Numbered from the stretch's first letter, positions 1 to 11,911 are shown. The stretch is 64,000 nt of DNA from Echinarachnius parma (GCA_037951105.1 JBAMJV010000904.1:62001-126000); one strand, 5' to 3'. The notes: generated by a model not told the origin, from the sequence alone. A program made the numbers and translations.

Positions 1-529
1 TCGTGATGATCATCATGTAGAGCCAGGCATTGAAATCTGTGGTCTCCAAGAAGCAAATGGATAACAGTGGCACAAAAGTGATTCCGCCAAATCCAAACTC
101 CGGGATTGAGGCAAGAAAGATGTTAAAGATCCACGAGCTTGCCACATGAACGATTGTTTTCCACCCACCAAATATCTTCTCATATAACTCAGGATTTTGA
201 GTTATTTTCACGTAGCACTGTAAGGTTATTATTGATACATTACCCAGTGATACTCCCATGGATGTCATTAGTATGATACCAAAGGCCTTACAGGAGATCA
301 CATCAAAAGGCCATGCACCGTAATACATCTGGACCAGGATCAGTGGTTCCAGGATGCTCGTAACAAGTAAGTCCGCTGCAGACATGCTGATGAGAAAGTA
401 ATTGTTAGTTTTCCGGAGGACCGGTGACTTTGCCACAGCCACAAAAGCGAGAACATTTCCAAAGGTTCCACTTACGCTCAGAATAAGATAGATCACAAAA
501 TACACAATAGATGCTGCAGATTGAAACAT
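1..529 (-). CDS. Rhodopsin-class GPCR, copy 1 (partial, cut by window edge)
   Basis: The minus-strand frame is open from an ATG at 527-529 to the window edge (about 176 codons, TM1 to the start of TM5). It closely matches the full receptors at 9489-10499 and 15542-16516. Visible landmarks are FGNVLAF in TM1, SAADLL in TM2, the TM3 cysteine in ISCKAFG and the second-loop cysteine in SICFLET. The TM3 end reads LQCYVK where copies 2 and 3 read LQRYVK, so the arginine of the DRY-type switch is replaced by cysteine. The remaining TM5-TM7 and tail lie before base 1. Ligand unknown; membrane receptor by family. Whether it signals is open given the lost arginine. Confidence 0.85.
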   Translation of the reverse strand, partial: MFQSAASIVYFVIYLILSVSGTFGNVLAFVAVAKSPVLRKTNNYFLISMSAADLLVTSILEPLILVQMYYGAWPFDVISCKAFGIILMTSMGVSLGNVSIITLQCYVKITQNPELYEKIFGGWKTIVHVASSWIFNIFLASIPEFGFGGITFVPLLSICFLETTDFNAWLYMMIIT

Positions 530-1310
530 TATGACCTGATTAGTGTCGATCCAGAGGTTAAAGTTTGAATACAAAGTAGTTGTTAGTCTTCATAGGACCT
601 GCGACTTTGTAACAGCTTTAAAAGTGAGAATGTTTCCCTATTTCTGCTCAGGCTCTGAGTGACATACAATGTATATCGCAAAATGCACAGTACATGTTGC
701 AGATTGAATCATTCTGAACTGATAAGTGTTGATCCAGGGGTTAAGGCTGATGAAAAGTAGTTGTTTGTCTTTCAAAGGACGAGCGATTTTTCAATGGCTT
801 CTAAAGTTAGAATGTTTCCCAAGTTGCGATCAGGATCAGAATAAGAAAGATCCCAGCATACACCATAGATGCTGCAGATTGAAACCAAATTAATTGATTA
901 GTGTTGATCCAGAGGTTCAAGGCTGATGAAAAAGTAGTTAATTGTTTTTCAAAGGACCAGCGATTGTTCAATGGCTTCTAAAGTTAGAATGTTTCCTGAT
1001 TTCTGCTCAGGGTCAAACCAAGATAGATTCCAGAATACACCGTAGATGCTGCAGATTGAAACATAATCAACTGATTAGTGTTGATCCAGAGGTTCAAGGC
1101 TGATGAAAAAGTACTTGTATGTCTGTCAAAGGACGAGTAACTTTGTGACTGCAAGAGTGTACTCCTATCACTTCTTCTGCCAGTTACTATCTATACATTG
1201 TATATTCCACAGCAATTCCATCCCAGTATTTTGTGTTTCATATGAATCGTCGCCTAGTTACAGAGAATCATTTATATTCATTGTATTTTATTGGATCAAT
1301 TAACTAATGC
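530..1310 (-). repeat. Tandem array of decayed TM1-coding units upstream of GPCR 1
   Basis: About three degenerate units spaced ~174-183 bp follow the intact start. Each contains a relic of the GPCR start region (GCAGATTGAAACAT-like on plus, near 700-712, 871-887 and 1051-1064) plus sequence matching TM1, the first loop and the start of TM2. Reading frames are broken (the unit at 1064 starts MFQSAAS and then stops), so the units do not code a receptor now. Confidence 0.75.
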
Positions 1311-1330
1311 ATGCTGTAGAACTAAAGTAC

Positions 1331-2827
1331 TGTTGCGATTTGCAACAGTGATTATTGTGGTATTTTGTACTTAGGATAATTATTACGCGTAGTTACACAT
1401 TTAGATATTTGGGCCGTGTACTGACCAATTCAGGGTCACTTTTCCCCACCGTCTTGTGCTCTCTAATCGCCACCCCTCCCCTTTCTTGATGTGACGCTTT
1501 GCTCAGGGTTAAATCTCGCTCTTCCTATCACTCTCTTTTAGTCTTTCCTTCTGTTTACTTCGACCTCGGCTACTGGCTCTCTCCCTCTCTCTCTATTTCT
1601 AACTTGGTCAGCAGTTTCACTGTCCTTCCTAGCTAGCTCTCACTATCACTGAATATTCATGAGCATCGTAGCGTCAAGGGCGTAGTAGTTTTGGTAGCTT
1701 TTCACAACAGAGTCCCTATTGCGTAACTCGAAGGCTAACTTCTCAGTATACTCCTAGTCCTAGCTAGGTGTGATTGATAAAACATCTGGCCACGTGTCCA
1801 CTTGTTGCAATTGTGTTAGGCCATGGTCCCTAGATGAGTTTGCTGTACGATTTGGAAAAGGGTACTTGTATTGTAATGAAATTGAAGCTCCCTGTTTATA
1901 GATGTTGCATGCTATCGTGTATTCTCTATATGCCCGCAATTGTTTAGTAGGTGTTTCTTTGTACATGAATAATAATTAGTGTATAGTGTAATAGTGTACC
2001 ACACAGTTTATTTCTTTGTAGTTGTTTCAATCATGCATAATTACATATATGTAAATGTTATATGAGTGTTGTATAGATCTCTCTAATGTTCATGTAAAAT
2101 GCTGACTTGCGAACTCGAGTCCTTGGCTGTTTTATTACTTTGTTTTTCGGCCTTGCATGCGCGTCTTTGTTAGGAAAGTTTGTTCCCCTTCCTTGTGGCC
2201 TTGCGCTATTTTAGTTCTTGTGTTTTGGCACAGCGTGAGAATTGCTCTCCGTCTTCCGGAGATCTGGAAATGTAATAACCCCGCGTTACGTAACAGCGAG
2301 GTCGCACTCTCCTCTCTTGGACGGGAGCGTACTGCCTAGCAACAGGACCGAGGTCAGACACTCGCGTGCCGTCCTTTCGACTGCCCATGCGCGGAAGCCC
2401 GAGTTTGCCCTCATGCAGTCGAGGTCACACTCCGTCCTTCGCTCTGGGTCGGACTTGCGAGTCTGCGATCGGAGGTCGATTAGCTTGAAGATAAGCCATA
2501 TAAAAAGCGATGCGCGATCCGAAATGAGGCAGTTCTTGTGTGGAAGTTTATATATGCAGTTCTTACTTTGAGTTCTGAGTTTCACCTTCTGAGTTCAGTT
2601 CATTCCGATCTAACTCAAAGTTATGGAGTGAGACCCGATCGAGTATAGCACAATGAAGACTAAGCGCGATAGAATACAGTCGTTACAATTGTGCCTTATT
2701 TCGAGAGCCACGCTACCATGGTCGATTAAGTGATTTAGAAACTATACAATATCATCATCATCATCATCATCATCATCTTCTTCATCCCTCATTACATTTG
2801 TCGATCCGAACCCCGACATTTGTAACA
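1331..2827 (+). mobile_element. Probable solo LTR
   Basis: Relative to the matching region of GPCR unit 2, this 1.5-kb stretch is an insertion. It begins TGTTGC, ends GTAACA (short inverted ends of TG..CA type) and is flanked by GTAC at 1327-1330 and 2828-2831. A TATAAAAAG box lies at 2499-2507 and an (ATC)n run near 2751-2777. No gag or pol coding is seen. Several overlapping small ORFs at 2150-2590 look like chance ORFs in a GC-richer promoter region. A Ty3/Gypsy-type solo LTR fits; the family is not identified. Confidence 0.6.
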
Positions 2828-2852
2828 GTACATAGTATCGGAAAGTCATTAA

Positions 2853-4752
2853 AGGAGGGGCGCAATCCCGGCTTTGATTCAGCTTTATAGCTTTGAATAT
2901 GTGCCTTTATTGATATACCACATTCTTCTTTTTTTTAAAATCCTTAAGTTTGGCAAAAAAGGAAAATTTCATGCACATTTTTGGCTCTTTTTCGCGTCGG
3001 CGTTCCATACTCCTAAAAAAGTAATTTTAGCGGAGCGATGAGCTCATGAGTCATGACGTCACCTGCAGGCAATAACACGGAAGAGCGAGAATTGTTTACA
3101 ACGTGGTTCAATGCAAACACTTTGACTTGCTAGTAATACAAACTCGTATTTGCTTGAAAATTGAGGATTAACTGAAATTGCCTCAGGAATGAATTTTAGC
3201 AAGATGCAGCAACACATCTAAGGAAAGTATTAGCCTGCACCGTTTTCCATAAGGATCCACGTATGAGGCGGATTTAGAACTCAAAGGTTAAATTAACGAG
3301 GGCCGACTGGGAAGGACCTAGCGAGTGTGTGCAGGTCTGCCAGAGTTTCGGGGGGCCGCGCGGCAAGACAGGTTATGCTCTCGCGTGCTAGCTGCCGCGC
3401 CAACTACCTATGTATTACAAGTTCTGAAAAGTAACGAAAATGCAAGATTATTACGATCGCACCTATTCTAGACTATTTCTTAATTTACTTACATGTTTGC
3501 ATGGCTTTTCAAACAAATACAAGAACGATTACCTTAGATGGACAAATCTATCACTTTCGTGGCCTCTTTGACAATGTTTATTGTTTTTTTCTCTGTCGGC
3601 ATTCTAATGCCGACAGAGAAAAAAACAATAAATGAACTGAACTTAGCGCTCTTTTGTAGTTTTGTTGTTAATTTGCAAATGGCGTAGACTACGTGTATGA
3701 TATCGATGCCCAGAAATTGATTGACTATGTTCAACCTCCCGCACGCTCGCCAACGACTTGAGTTTTGGATTTGTTTATTTCGGGGAAAAGTAATATTTTG
3801 CTCAAAACTGAGGTAATTCTGAATGTTCTGTAAATATATTTCCGTAAATATTGTTAATTAGATCCATCAAAGCAATGATGCTTGTCATTTTATTGCCGCA
3901 TAAGAAGATGAATTTGAGTGCGAAACACCGCATTTTTGTACACCATGTTTTGAGACGTGATCGGATGAAGCCGCCACTTATTATGGTTAGGCTAGGCCTG
4001 GGCTAGCCGCAGCGCTCGTGCGTGCTGATGGCTGGAAGACCTGTCTGCGAGGGGGCTGGGTATACGATTGCTATAATCATATCGGAGACTTCCTCGAAGC
4101 GATTTTAGAGTGAGTATGCGCCTTTATTTGGCAATTATATTTGTTGTATTTGTGGAGACAAATAATGAAATAAGAATTATAATAATGGTGTCTGCAATTA
4201 TGGGGAAATTGTCATGAATTTGCTCAGCCACGCTCAACAAATCTGTTCGGTTGCACCTCTATCACTTCCATTCCATTTTGGTTGCCGACGCACAATTTGG
4301 AATTTTATCTTCAGGAACTGTCAATTCAAAACTCGATTCTGACTCTGATCCAGATCTTTCGTCTAATTCACGCTCACTGTTAGAATCAGATGAATCTGGG
4401 TGTGGATCCTCCATAATTATAAACTCAAACAAATGTATGTAGATATTGAAAAAAATCGAAATAATATCTCTCTGTCAATGTGATTAGATGCGCTCAGCGT
4501 GTACGTCTATGACAATTAGAGTATCGGGGATCATGTGATTGCCTGCAGATGACGTCACAACTATGACGTCATTTTTCTTCGCCCGAACTCAATTTTTTTG
4601 GGGGGCACTTTCAAAGTAAATTTTCAGGTCCTCATATCATTTATAAATAATTTTCCAAGTGCAAAACAGTTGTTTTATTCGAAATCTACATGTAAGTGGC
4701 TTTCTGAAGGGCTAAAATGCCATTTTCAGCTGATTTTCTTGACACCATACCT
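2853..4752. mobile_element. TTAA-flanked 1.9-kb insertion, non-coding
   Basis: The same locus in unit 2 (around 11460) lacks this block. It is flanked by TTAA at 2849-2852 and 4753-4756, and both ends begin AGG reading inward. About 195 bp in from each end lie inverted copies of a TGACGTCA / CTGCAGGCAAT motif (near 3050-3075 and 4536-4560). TTAA duplication suggests a piggyBac-like non-autonomous element. No transposase frame; the small ORFs inside are not supported. Confidence 0.45.
3577..3632. repeat. Perfect 27-bp palindrome with 2-nt loop
   Basis: Arms 3577-3603 and 3606-3632 are exact reverse complements separated only by CT. The inner part reads CTCTGTCGGCATT / AATGCCGACAGAG, and the outer part is T-rich/A-rich. 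It lies inside the TTAA-flanked insertion. Confidence 0.9.
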
Positions 4753-4934
4753 TTAAATTATTAAGTTACTAATCAGCAATCACATTTCATCATATTATGC
4801 ATTTTGTTTAGCTGCGCATAGTCGCATTACAGGTTTCTGTTGATAATGGATGGGGGAAATTGACGTTGAAGTTGATTAAATTACTTCTAGACATTTATAG
4901 TTTATACTTTATAGACATTGCTCATTGTTATGTG

Positions 4935-5218
4935 TTAGGACATTTACTACCATAGCAAAGGTTTTTCTTGTTGCAGTTTGTGTCTTTTAATAAGGACATA
5001 TATATATAAGTTTGCATGAATACTTATTGGTGTATTCTAAATGCCAACAAATAAAATGTAAATTTTCATGTCACACCTATATTTACATTGATTTTTTGCC
5101 TATTTTGGGCCATTTTCAATACAAAAATAACTAACAATGCAAACTCAATATATGTACTTATTAAAAGACACAAACTGCAACAAAAAAAACTTTTGTTTAA
5201 TGGTAGTAAATGTCCTAA
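4935..5218. mobile_element. Foldback MITE, copy 1
   Basis: The ~284-bp unit starts TTAGGACATTTACTACCA and ends with its reverse complement TGGTAGTAAATGTCCTAA. Arms of about 80 bp (to ~5018 and from ~5138) are imperfect inverted copies. The second copy is at 11628-11911. Confidence 0.8.
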
Positions 5219-5276
5219 TCTAGCAGAAAGAACAGAGAATGTGAGAGTCTCTTTTCAAAAGTGGTGACGTAACATG

Positions 5277-7089
5277 CAGTGTTGGATGACTCGAGGCCGG
5301 TCTTGGTCTCGAGTCCAGACTCGAGGCCTCGGCCTCGGACTCGGACTCGGCCTCGGACTCGGGGACCCCGGACTCGGCCTCGGACTTGGACTCGAAGGTC
5401 GTGGACTCGATGACTCGGGCCGAGTCCAGCTCGAGACCGGCCAATTTCCGTATATTTTTTATATTTGTATATTGGCTATTCTATGCTATAATTCTGCAAG
5501 TAGTTGCGCTTTATTCATAATTTAATCTGTGTTTAAGCAATCATATCAGCGGGTGTAAACAAGCCAAATAAAGCCAAATATTCTATACTGTACCCCATGC
5601 ATTTTGCATGAGCTATAGCTATCCAATCCACCAAGCGATTGTTGCTTGAAAAAGAGATCGCGAATGAACTGACAGCCGACAAGAAAGTGAGCAAAAAATC
5701 ACATTTGGGGGAAACGAATGGATATCCATAACAAATAGCCCAAGCTTATATTTCATAGGTATGCTTTCATTTCATACTGTCTTGTGTATGACATTTCACA
5801 CCGCGATTCTGAAAATTTTCGGCAAGGCAAACAAGCCTCGATGGGAGTAGCTCAAGTTAGAATAATCATCAACTTCTAAAGGCTTTTCTGGTTATTGTAC
5901 TTGTCTTTCTCTCGTCCAGGCTTTGCTTGTTTTTTTAATTTGTTACATTTTCTTTCCTTTTTTGCCCCTTTCATATCTTATAATGATGTTGATTCCTTTT
6001 AGATTTTTACTTTCTATTTAATCTTCCTTCATAATTGTCTTCTTACATGTCAAAATATCAAAATTTCAAATGTCAAAAAAAGGAAAAATGGTAAAATGTA
6101 AACAGGAAAAAAATCAAACAGTAGACAATTATGTAACAGACTTGAATTAAGAAGTTGTACAGAAGTGCCTTCGTGGTCATGTTGATTGTAGGTCTTTTGG
6201 GGAAAGGAAAATAGAACTTTCTATATGTGTAAATTTCTTAACATTCTTATGAAGAAATAAGCAGACATAGACACAGAGCATTTGCTTAATTTTATTTGAA
6301 GTTTATTTCAGTTATCTCCCAAACAAGCAAATTTAGAGAAATGTTCTGAGTTCATGACTTACATAAATTCAACACACATGTAATTGTAAACATAAAGGAA
6401 GAGATCAGGAAAGCCAAAGGCTTCCATACAAATGTCCTAGACAAAAAATGACAAATTTTGTAATGTTTTTCTTTATTTTCGGCCAGTAAAATTTGAAAAT
6501 TGAAGAATCTACACTGTAAAAAAAATACTGCAATCGTCATAACTTAAAATAAATAAGTGTGTTTCTTTACGCTATTTAATGAAGTAAAATGTACGAATTT
6601 GATTTAAGTTAAAATCACTAGAAAGAATCAATAAAATTGTGTAAAATACATTTTCGTAGCGAAATGGAATATATGCTTTTATTCAGAAAGTGTTCCTCCA
6701 TTTAACTCACTTATTCAGAACGCAGTATCCTTCATTCCTAAACCTAGGTTTATAGGCTATAGCATTCGCTTTATCATTCGCTCTTCATATCTGGCCCAAA
6801 AGGCCAGTAAATAAAACCGTGTGTGTGGAGCCCTGAATGAGTGCATACATGTATGTGACACATATCTAGGGTTAATCACTTGATTGAGTGATAGATCAAT
6901 TGCCTTTGGTAAAGAAAATTAATAAATGTAAAATAAGATTAATTAAAAAAAAAAGAGTTGGACTTGGACTCGGACTCGGATGGTCTGGACTCGGTCTCGG
7001 TCTCGGACTCGGTCTCGGTCTCGGACTCAGACAGTCTGGACTCGGACTCGGTCTCGGACTCGGATTGAGTGGACTCGGATACAACACTG
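5277..7089. mobile_element. hAT-type non-autonomous element, copy 1
   Basis: Ends are CAGTGTTGGAT and, inverted, CAGTGTTGTAT. The 8-bp direct repeat GTAACATG flanks both sides (5269-5276 and 7090-7097), diagnostic of hAT insertion. Just inside both ends are (CTCGGA)n-like hexamer arrays (about 5290-5440 and 6957-7080) in the same orientation. No transposase is present. Gly-Leu-rich ORFs over the arrays are artefacts of the hexamer. Confidence 0.85.
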
Positions 7090-7527
7090 GTAACATGACA
7101 CCATGTCAAATCTACAAAATCTATGATTACTGCTTTATTTAGCCACTGACTACAACTAAACTTCATTTTGGTACAATGCATGCCTTGTAAATAGGATACA
7201 AAATGATTTTGAATAATTCTCAATGTAAAGGTTAAAAAAAATGTGAATAAGTGAAATGGTGACGTAACATGACACCGTGTCAGTGTTACGTCAGATTGAT
7301 ACATTATGTATCATATTTTTCTAAAGACACATTTGAATGGCTTCAAACTTTGTCCATTACTTGCACACCCAAAGGTGAATGTTACAAAAAATAACTGAAT
7401 TAAAAGCAATGATACTTTTGATGATACATGATCATGTCACACATTCGTGTCCCAACCTGGTGAAACGACCCATATTAAAGCGGTCATTCATCAACCCACC
7501 ATATACACGGGCCACGGAGCTTGGACA

Positions 7528-8500
7528 GTACAGTACTTAATGTATAATCAGCATCTACATAGAAAGGTTGAATATATTATGTAAATATTTATTTAGCATA
7601 AACATTTAATTGTATAAAAACGAGAGTTAATACAAATAAGACAAGAATAGTGCATATATAAAAGAAGTTGAGATACAAAATACGAGGACGTAAGACATTG
7701 GAGAAGGGTTGGTGTAGGAGCTGACCAAAGCAATCAAATTCAATAATGTGAAATATTAAAGTTGGCATAATTAAAAGTGCAAATTTCATTTAAATGTTGT
7801 CGTAGCTACAGATGATACAAATGCCAAATAAAAATTACTATACATATGTAAAATATTAAATTTAAAAATGTTACAAAATATTAAAAATTGCTAAAAAGTA
7901 GCTACGAGTTATGAGTAAATTGGATAATAAGCACACAAGTATCAGATATTCCAGAGTGAAGTGAAGTCCCTTCAGAAAACAAAAATAAAATATCTTATCT
8001 AATATCTAATGCACTTCTGAGTTCAACAATGTAACAAGGCTGGGAATCGATGAGTGTTTGTACCTAGTGGTTCCAGTTCGGGGTATGTGTAGATGTTGAG
8101 CATTCCTGAATTCACGACCTTGCACTAGGTCCTGGCGACTGGGGGGGGGGGGGGGGGGGGGGGGGGGGGTAACATGTCACAATGTCGCTCAGAATTGAGT
8201 AAGGACTTTCCAAATTTGGTTAAGATATCTTTTCTTCGGTCAGATAACCTTGGGATTTGCAGTGTTTCTTGAGTATCTTCGTAATGTAATTGGTCAGGAT
8301 AAACTATCATACGGAGTCCTCTGCGTGGGTGGTCTATGTGGGTGGTCTATTCATCTTCCTTGTTCAGATGATTTGTAAATCGGGGATTCTCCCTTTAAAG
8401 GGAAAAGTCACCATTTACAAATCAACTGATCGTTTTCCAGTACTAGATAGATTAAGATAAATATGACACTCGCCTGAAATTTAGAACAAACAACGCTGGT
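7528..8500. other. Non-coding AT-rich spacer with a 29-nt G run
   Basis: No supported gene. An uninterrupted G run occupies 8141-8169. Otherwise AT-rich unique-looking sequence between the duplicated block and the next repeat. Confidence 0.6.
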
Positions 8501-8505
8501 TTTTT

Positions 8506-9063
8506 AGCTCATCCGGCCCGAAGGGCCCGATGAGCTTATGCCATGCCATGGCGTCCGTCGTCCGTCCGTCCTTCCGTCCTTCCGCCCTTCCGTCCGTCCG
8601 TCCGTCCGTCCACAGTTTTCAAAATGCTTCTTCTTCGTTATTTTTCAACCGATTTTGATTCTGATTGTTTCATAAGATAGGGCTAGGAGGGGGATTTAAA
8701 ACTTCTACACAGAATCGTGAAATTCATTATATACAGTATGCTAATTTATGCAAATTTATTCGAAATCACAAAAAATGCTTCTTCTCCTTCATTTCTTGAC
8801 CGATTTTGATTTGGTTTGCTTTATCTGGTAGAGCTAACTTTGGTACACTAAACTTCTACACAGAATTTTGAAATTTTTCTCCATTAATTAATTACGGTAA
8901 TTTATGCAAATTTATTCCAAAAATCACAAAAAATGCTTCTTCTCCTTCATTTCTCGACCGATTTTGATTTGGTTTGCTTTATCTGGTAGAGCTAACTTTG
9001 GTACACTAAACTTCTACACAGAATTTTGAAATTTTTCTCCATTAATTAATTATGGTAATTTTT

Positions 9064-9108
<45 letters not shown>

Positions 9109-9368
9109 TTATTTATTTATTTTTTAATTTAATTTTTTTTTTTTTTTTTTTTTTTTTTAATTAATTTTTTTTTTAATTAAAAATTTTTTTTTTTTTTTTC
9201 CCATGTTCCTTCTGGGGCGTCAAATTTATATTTTTTTTCACTCTATTTTTTTTTTAAATTAATTTTTATGTCCCTTCCAGGGCATCACATTATTTTTTTT
9301 GGACCAGTTGAAAAGTGTACCACATGAAATTTGCGATATTTGATGTTGCGAGATGCCGGATGAGCGCT
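8506..9368. mobile_element. Dispersed non-autonomous element with GCTCATCCGGC-type ends, copy 1
   Basis: It begins with a hairpin (AGCTCATCCGGCCC, loop GAA, near-perfect complement), continues with a (GTCC)n tract, AATGCTTCTTCT-type repeated modules and a (TTTA)n tract, and ends ATGCCGGATGAGCGCT, an imperfect inversion of the start. A second copy sits at 32875-33746. Shared sequence extends a little beyond (TTTTT before, about 20 bp after), so exact termini are uncertain. Confidence 0.7.
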
Positions 9369-9488
9369 ACGTCATTGAAGTTCTGGTTTGTATCACAAAT
9401 GAAAATCAACCACAAAGAATAAAACAAAGACTCCCATGTTCATTTCTGTAATGCATGTTTAACGATGTTCAAAGGTAAACATACAAAA

Positions 9489-10499
9489 TTACAGATGAGT
9501 GGTGGATGTTACAGTTACATTAGTAGTTTCAGCTACAGTAGCTATGCTAGCCATACCATGAGCGGCTTTAGGCGATTGATTCTTCTTGGAACAAGGTTTG
9601 CATACACCTTCGTAGGCAGCCCTGTAATGCTTGTTCATCCAAGCGTAGAGAAATGGATTTATGGATGAGCTTGAGAGAAGCAGCACCTGCAGAGGGCGAA
9701 ATGAATAAAGGATAGATGGAACCATTGGTTGGAGGATATAACTGATGCAGGTGGGCAGCCAGGTAACCATGACAACAGAGGTCACCAACATGGAAATCTT
9801 TGTGAGACGCAGCTCTTCTTTACTGAAGGCTGTGCTGCCATTCCGAGGTCTTGGTTCGGCTTCATCTTCATTGGTCCAATGCTGGACCCTCAATCTTGCA
9901 TCTCGCACCTTGTGGTAAATCTTGTAGAACGCCACAGGGATGGGTGTGAAGAACAGGAGCACTGCAGATGTCGTGATGATCATCATGTAGAGCCAAGCAT
10001 CGAAATCTGCAGTCTCCAAGAAGCAAATGGAGAACAGTGGCACAAAAGTGATTCGGCCAAATCCAAACTCCGGGATTGAGGCAAGAAAGATGTTAAAGAT
10101 CCACGAGCTTACCACATGAATGATTGTTTTCCACCCACCAAATATCTTCTCATATAACTCAGGATTTTGAGTTATTTTCACGTAGCGCTGTAAGGTTATT
10201 ATTGATACATTACCCAGTGATACTCCCATGGATGTCATTAGTATGATACCAAAGGCCTTACAGGAGATCACATCAAAAGGCCATGCACCATAATACATCT
10301 GGACCAGAATCAGGGGTTCCAGGATGCTTGTAACAAGTAAGTCCGCTGCAGACATGCTGATGAGAAAGTAATTGTTAGTCTTCCGGAGGACCGGTGACTT
10401 TGCCACGGCCACAAAAGCGAGAACATTTCCAAAGGTTCCACTTGTGCTCAGAATGAGATAGATCATAAAATACACAATATATGTTGCAGATTGAAACAT
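9489..10499 (-). CDS. Rhodopsin-class GPCR, copy 2 (complete)
   Basis: A 336-aa seven-helix receptor in one exon. The ATG at 10497-10499 (MFQSATY) is chosen because the open frame upstream contains no earlier ATG before an in-frame stop near 10560. Landmarks: FGNVLAF (TM1), SAADLL (TM2), ISCKAFG cysteine, LQRYVKI at the end of TM3 (QRY in place of D/ERY), a Pro in TM5 (TPIPVAFYKIY), TWLP in TM6 and NPFLYAWMNKHYR through TM7 into helix 8. The N terminus is very short. Single-exon clustered receptors of this kind are known from lineage-specific expansions in sea urchins; ligand unknown. The tail ends in a Thr-rich segment, VTVTSTTHL. Confidence 0.9.
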   Translation of the reverse strand: MFQSATYIVYFMIYLILSTSGTFGNVLAFVAVAKSPVLRKTNNYFLISMSAADLLVTSILEPLILVQMYYGAWPFDVISCKAFGIILMTSMGVSLGNVSIITLQRYVKITQNPELYEKIFGGWKTIIHVVSSWIFNIFLASIPEFGFGRITFVPLFSICFLETADFDAWLYMMIITTSAVLLFFTPIPVAFYKIYHKVRDARLRVQHWTNEDEAEPRPRNGSTAFSKEELRLTKISMLVTSVVMVTWLPTCISYILQPMVPSILYSFRPLQVLLLSSSSINPFLYAWMNKHYRAAYEGVCKPCSKKNQSPKAAHGMASIATVAETTNVTVTSTTHL

Positions 10500-11290
10500 T
10501 ATGACCGGATTAGTGTCGATGCAGAGGTTAAAGTTTGAATACAAAGTAGTTGTTATTCTTCATAGGACCTACGACTTTGTAACAGCTTTAAAAGTGAGAA
10601 TGTTTCCCTATTTCTGCTCAAGCTCTGAGTGACATACTTATATCGCAAAATGCACATTACATGTTGCAGATTGAATCATTCTGAACTGATAAGTGTTGAT
10701 CCAGAGGTTAAGGCTGATGAAAAGTAGTTGTTTGTCTTTCAAAGGACGAGCGATTTTTCAATGGCTTCTAAAGTTAGAATGTTTCCCAAGTTGCGATCAG
10801 GATCAGAATAAGAAAGATCCCAGCATACACCATAGATGCTGCAGATTGAAACAAAATTAATTGATTAGTATTGATCCAGTGGTTCAAGGCTGATGAAAAA
10901 GCAGTTAATTGTTTTTCAAAGGACCAGTGATTGTTCAATGGCTTCTAAAGTTAGAATGTTTCCTGATTTCTGCTCAGGCTCAAACCAAGATAGATTCCAG
11001 AATACACCGTAGATGCTGCAGATTGAAACATAATCAACTGATTAGTGTTGATCCAGAGGTTCAAGGCTGATGAAAAAGTACTTTGTATGTCTTTCAAAGG
11101 ACCAGCGATTTTGCAATGGCTTCTAAAGTAAGAATGTTTCCCAAGTTGCGCTCAGGATCAGAATAAGAAAGATCCCAGCATACACCGTAGATGCTGCAGA
11201 TTATAACAAAATTAACTGATTAGTGTTTATCCAGAGGTTCAAGGCGAATGAAAAAGTACTTGTATGTCTGTCAAAGGACGAGTAACTTTG
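10500..11290 (-). repeat. Tandem array of decayed TM1-coding units upstream of GPCR 2
   Basis: Four degenerate units follow the intact start at intervals of ~175-180 bp (start-codon relics near 10679, 10854, 11031 and 11209). Sequence parallels the array upstream of GPCR 1, with one additional unit. Confidence 0.75.
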
Positions 11291-11627
11291 TGACTCAAGA
11301 GTGTACTCCTATCACTTCTGCCAGTTACAGATCTATACATTGTATATTCCAACAATGTATCACTACATGAATTTTTGTTCTGTTTGAACACCAGGGAAAA
11401 CAGCAATTCCATCCCAGTATTTTGTGTTTCATGTTGTAGACCTACATAGTATCGGAAAGTCGTTAAATTATTAAGTTACTAATCAGCAATCGCCTTTCAT
11501 CCTATTATGCATTTTGCTTAGCCTCGCATAACAGGTTTCTGACTTTCTGTTGATAATAGATGGGGGAAATTGACGTTGAAGTTGATTAAATTACTTCTGG
11601 TTTATAGACATTGCTCATTGTTATGTG

Positions 11628-11911
11628 TTAGGACATTTACTACCATAGCAAAGGTTTTTCTTGTTGCAGTTTGTGTCTTTTAATAAGGACATATAAATAT
11701 ATGTTTGCATGAATACTTATTGGTGTATTCTTAATGCCAACAAATAAAATGTAAATTTTCATGTCACACCTATATTTACATTGATTTTTTGCCTATTTTG
11801 GGCCATTTTCAATACAAAAATAACTAACAATGCAAACTCAATATATGTACTTATTAAAAGACACAAACTGCAACAAAAAAAGCTTTTGTTAAATTGTAGT
11901 AAATGTTCTAA
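11628..11911. mobile_element. Foldback MITE, copy 2
   Basis: Same inverted-arm element as 4935-5218, with TTAGGACATT and a slightly diverged AATGTTCTAA end. Confidence 0.75.

Larger units (their letters stand above)
4753..7527. repeat. Segmental duplication block, copy 1
   Basis: Nearly the same sequence occurs at 11463-14350, upstream of GPCR 2. It carries a foldback MITE and a hAT-type element in identical positions, so those elements inserted before the block was duplicated. Non-coding. Confidence 0.9.

Noticed and set aside
530-1310. CRISPR-like array from regular ~177-bp repeats
   Set aside because: Units are derived from the adjacent receptor gene, are fully repetitive with no short repeat/unique spacer pattern, and the DNA is animal.
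2157-2585. Overlapping ORFs on both strands near 2.2-2.6 kb
   Set aside because: They lie in the GC-richer part of the probable LTR, overlap on both strands and have no recognisable domain.
5274-5525. Gly-Leu repeat ORFs over the hexamer arrays (also near 6888-7142 and 13733-13915)
   Set aside because: The GLGL or Ser-Glu frames follow directly from a (CTCGGA)n repeat that lacks stops; no start context, splice sites or family match.
10500-10544. Longer GPCR 2 N terminus starting at a TTG at 10544
   Set aside because: No ATG in that extension. The equivalent extension is not conserved as an ATG-initiated frame in copy 3, so the ATG at 10499 is used.
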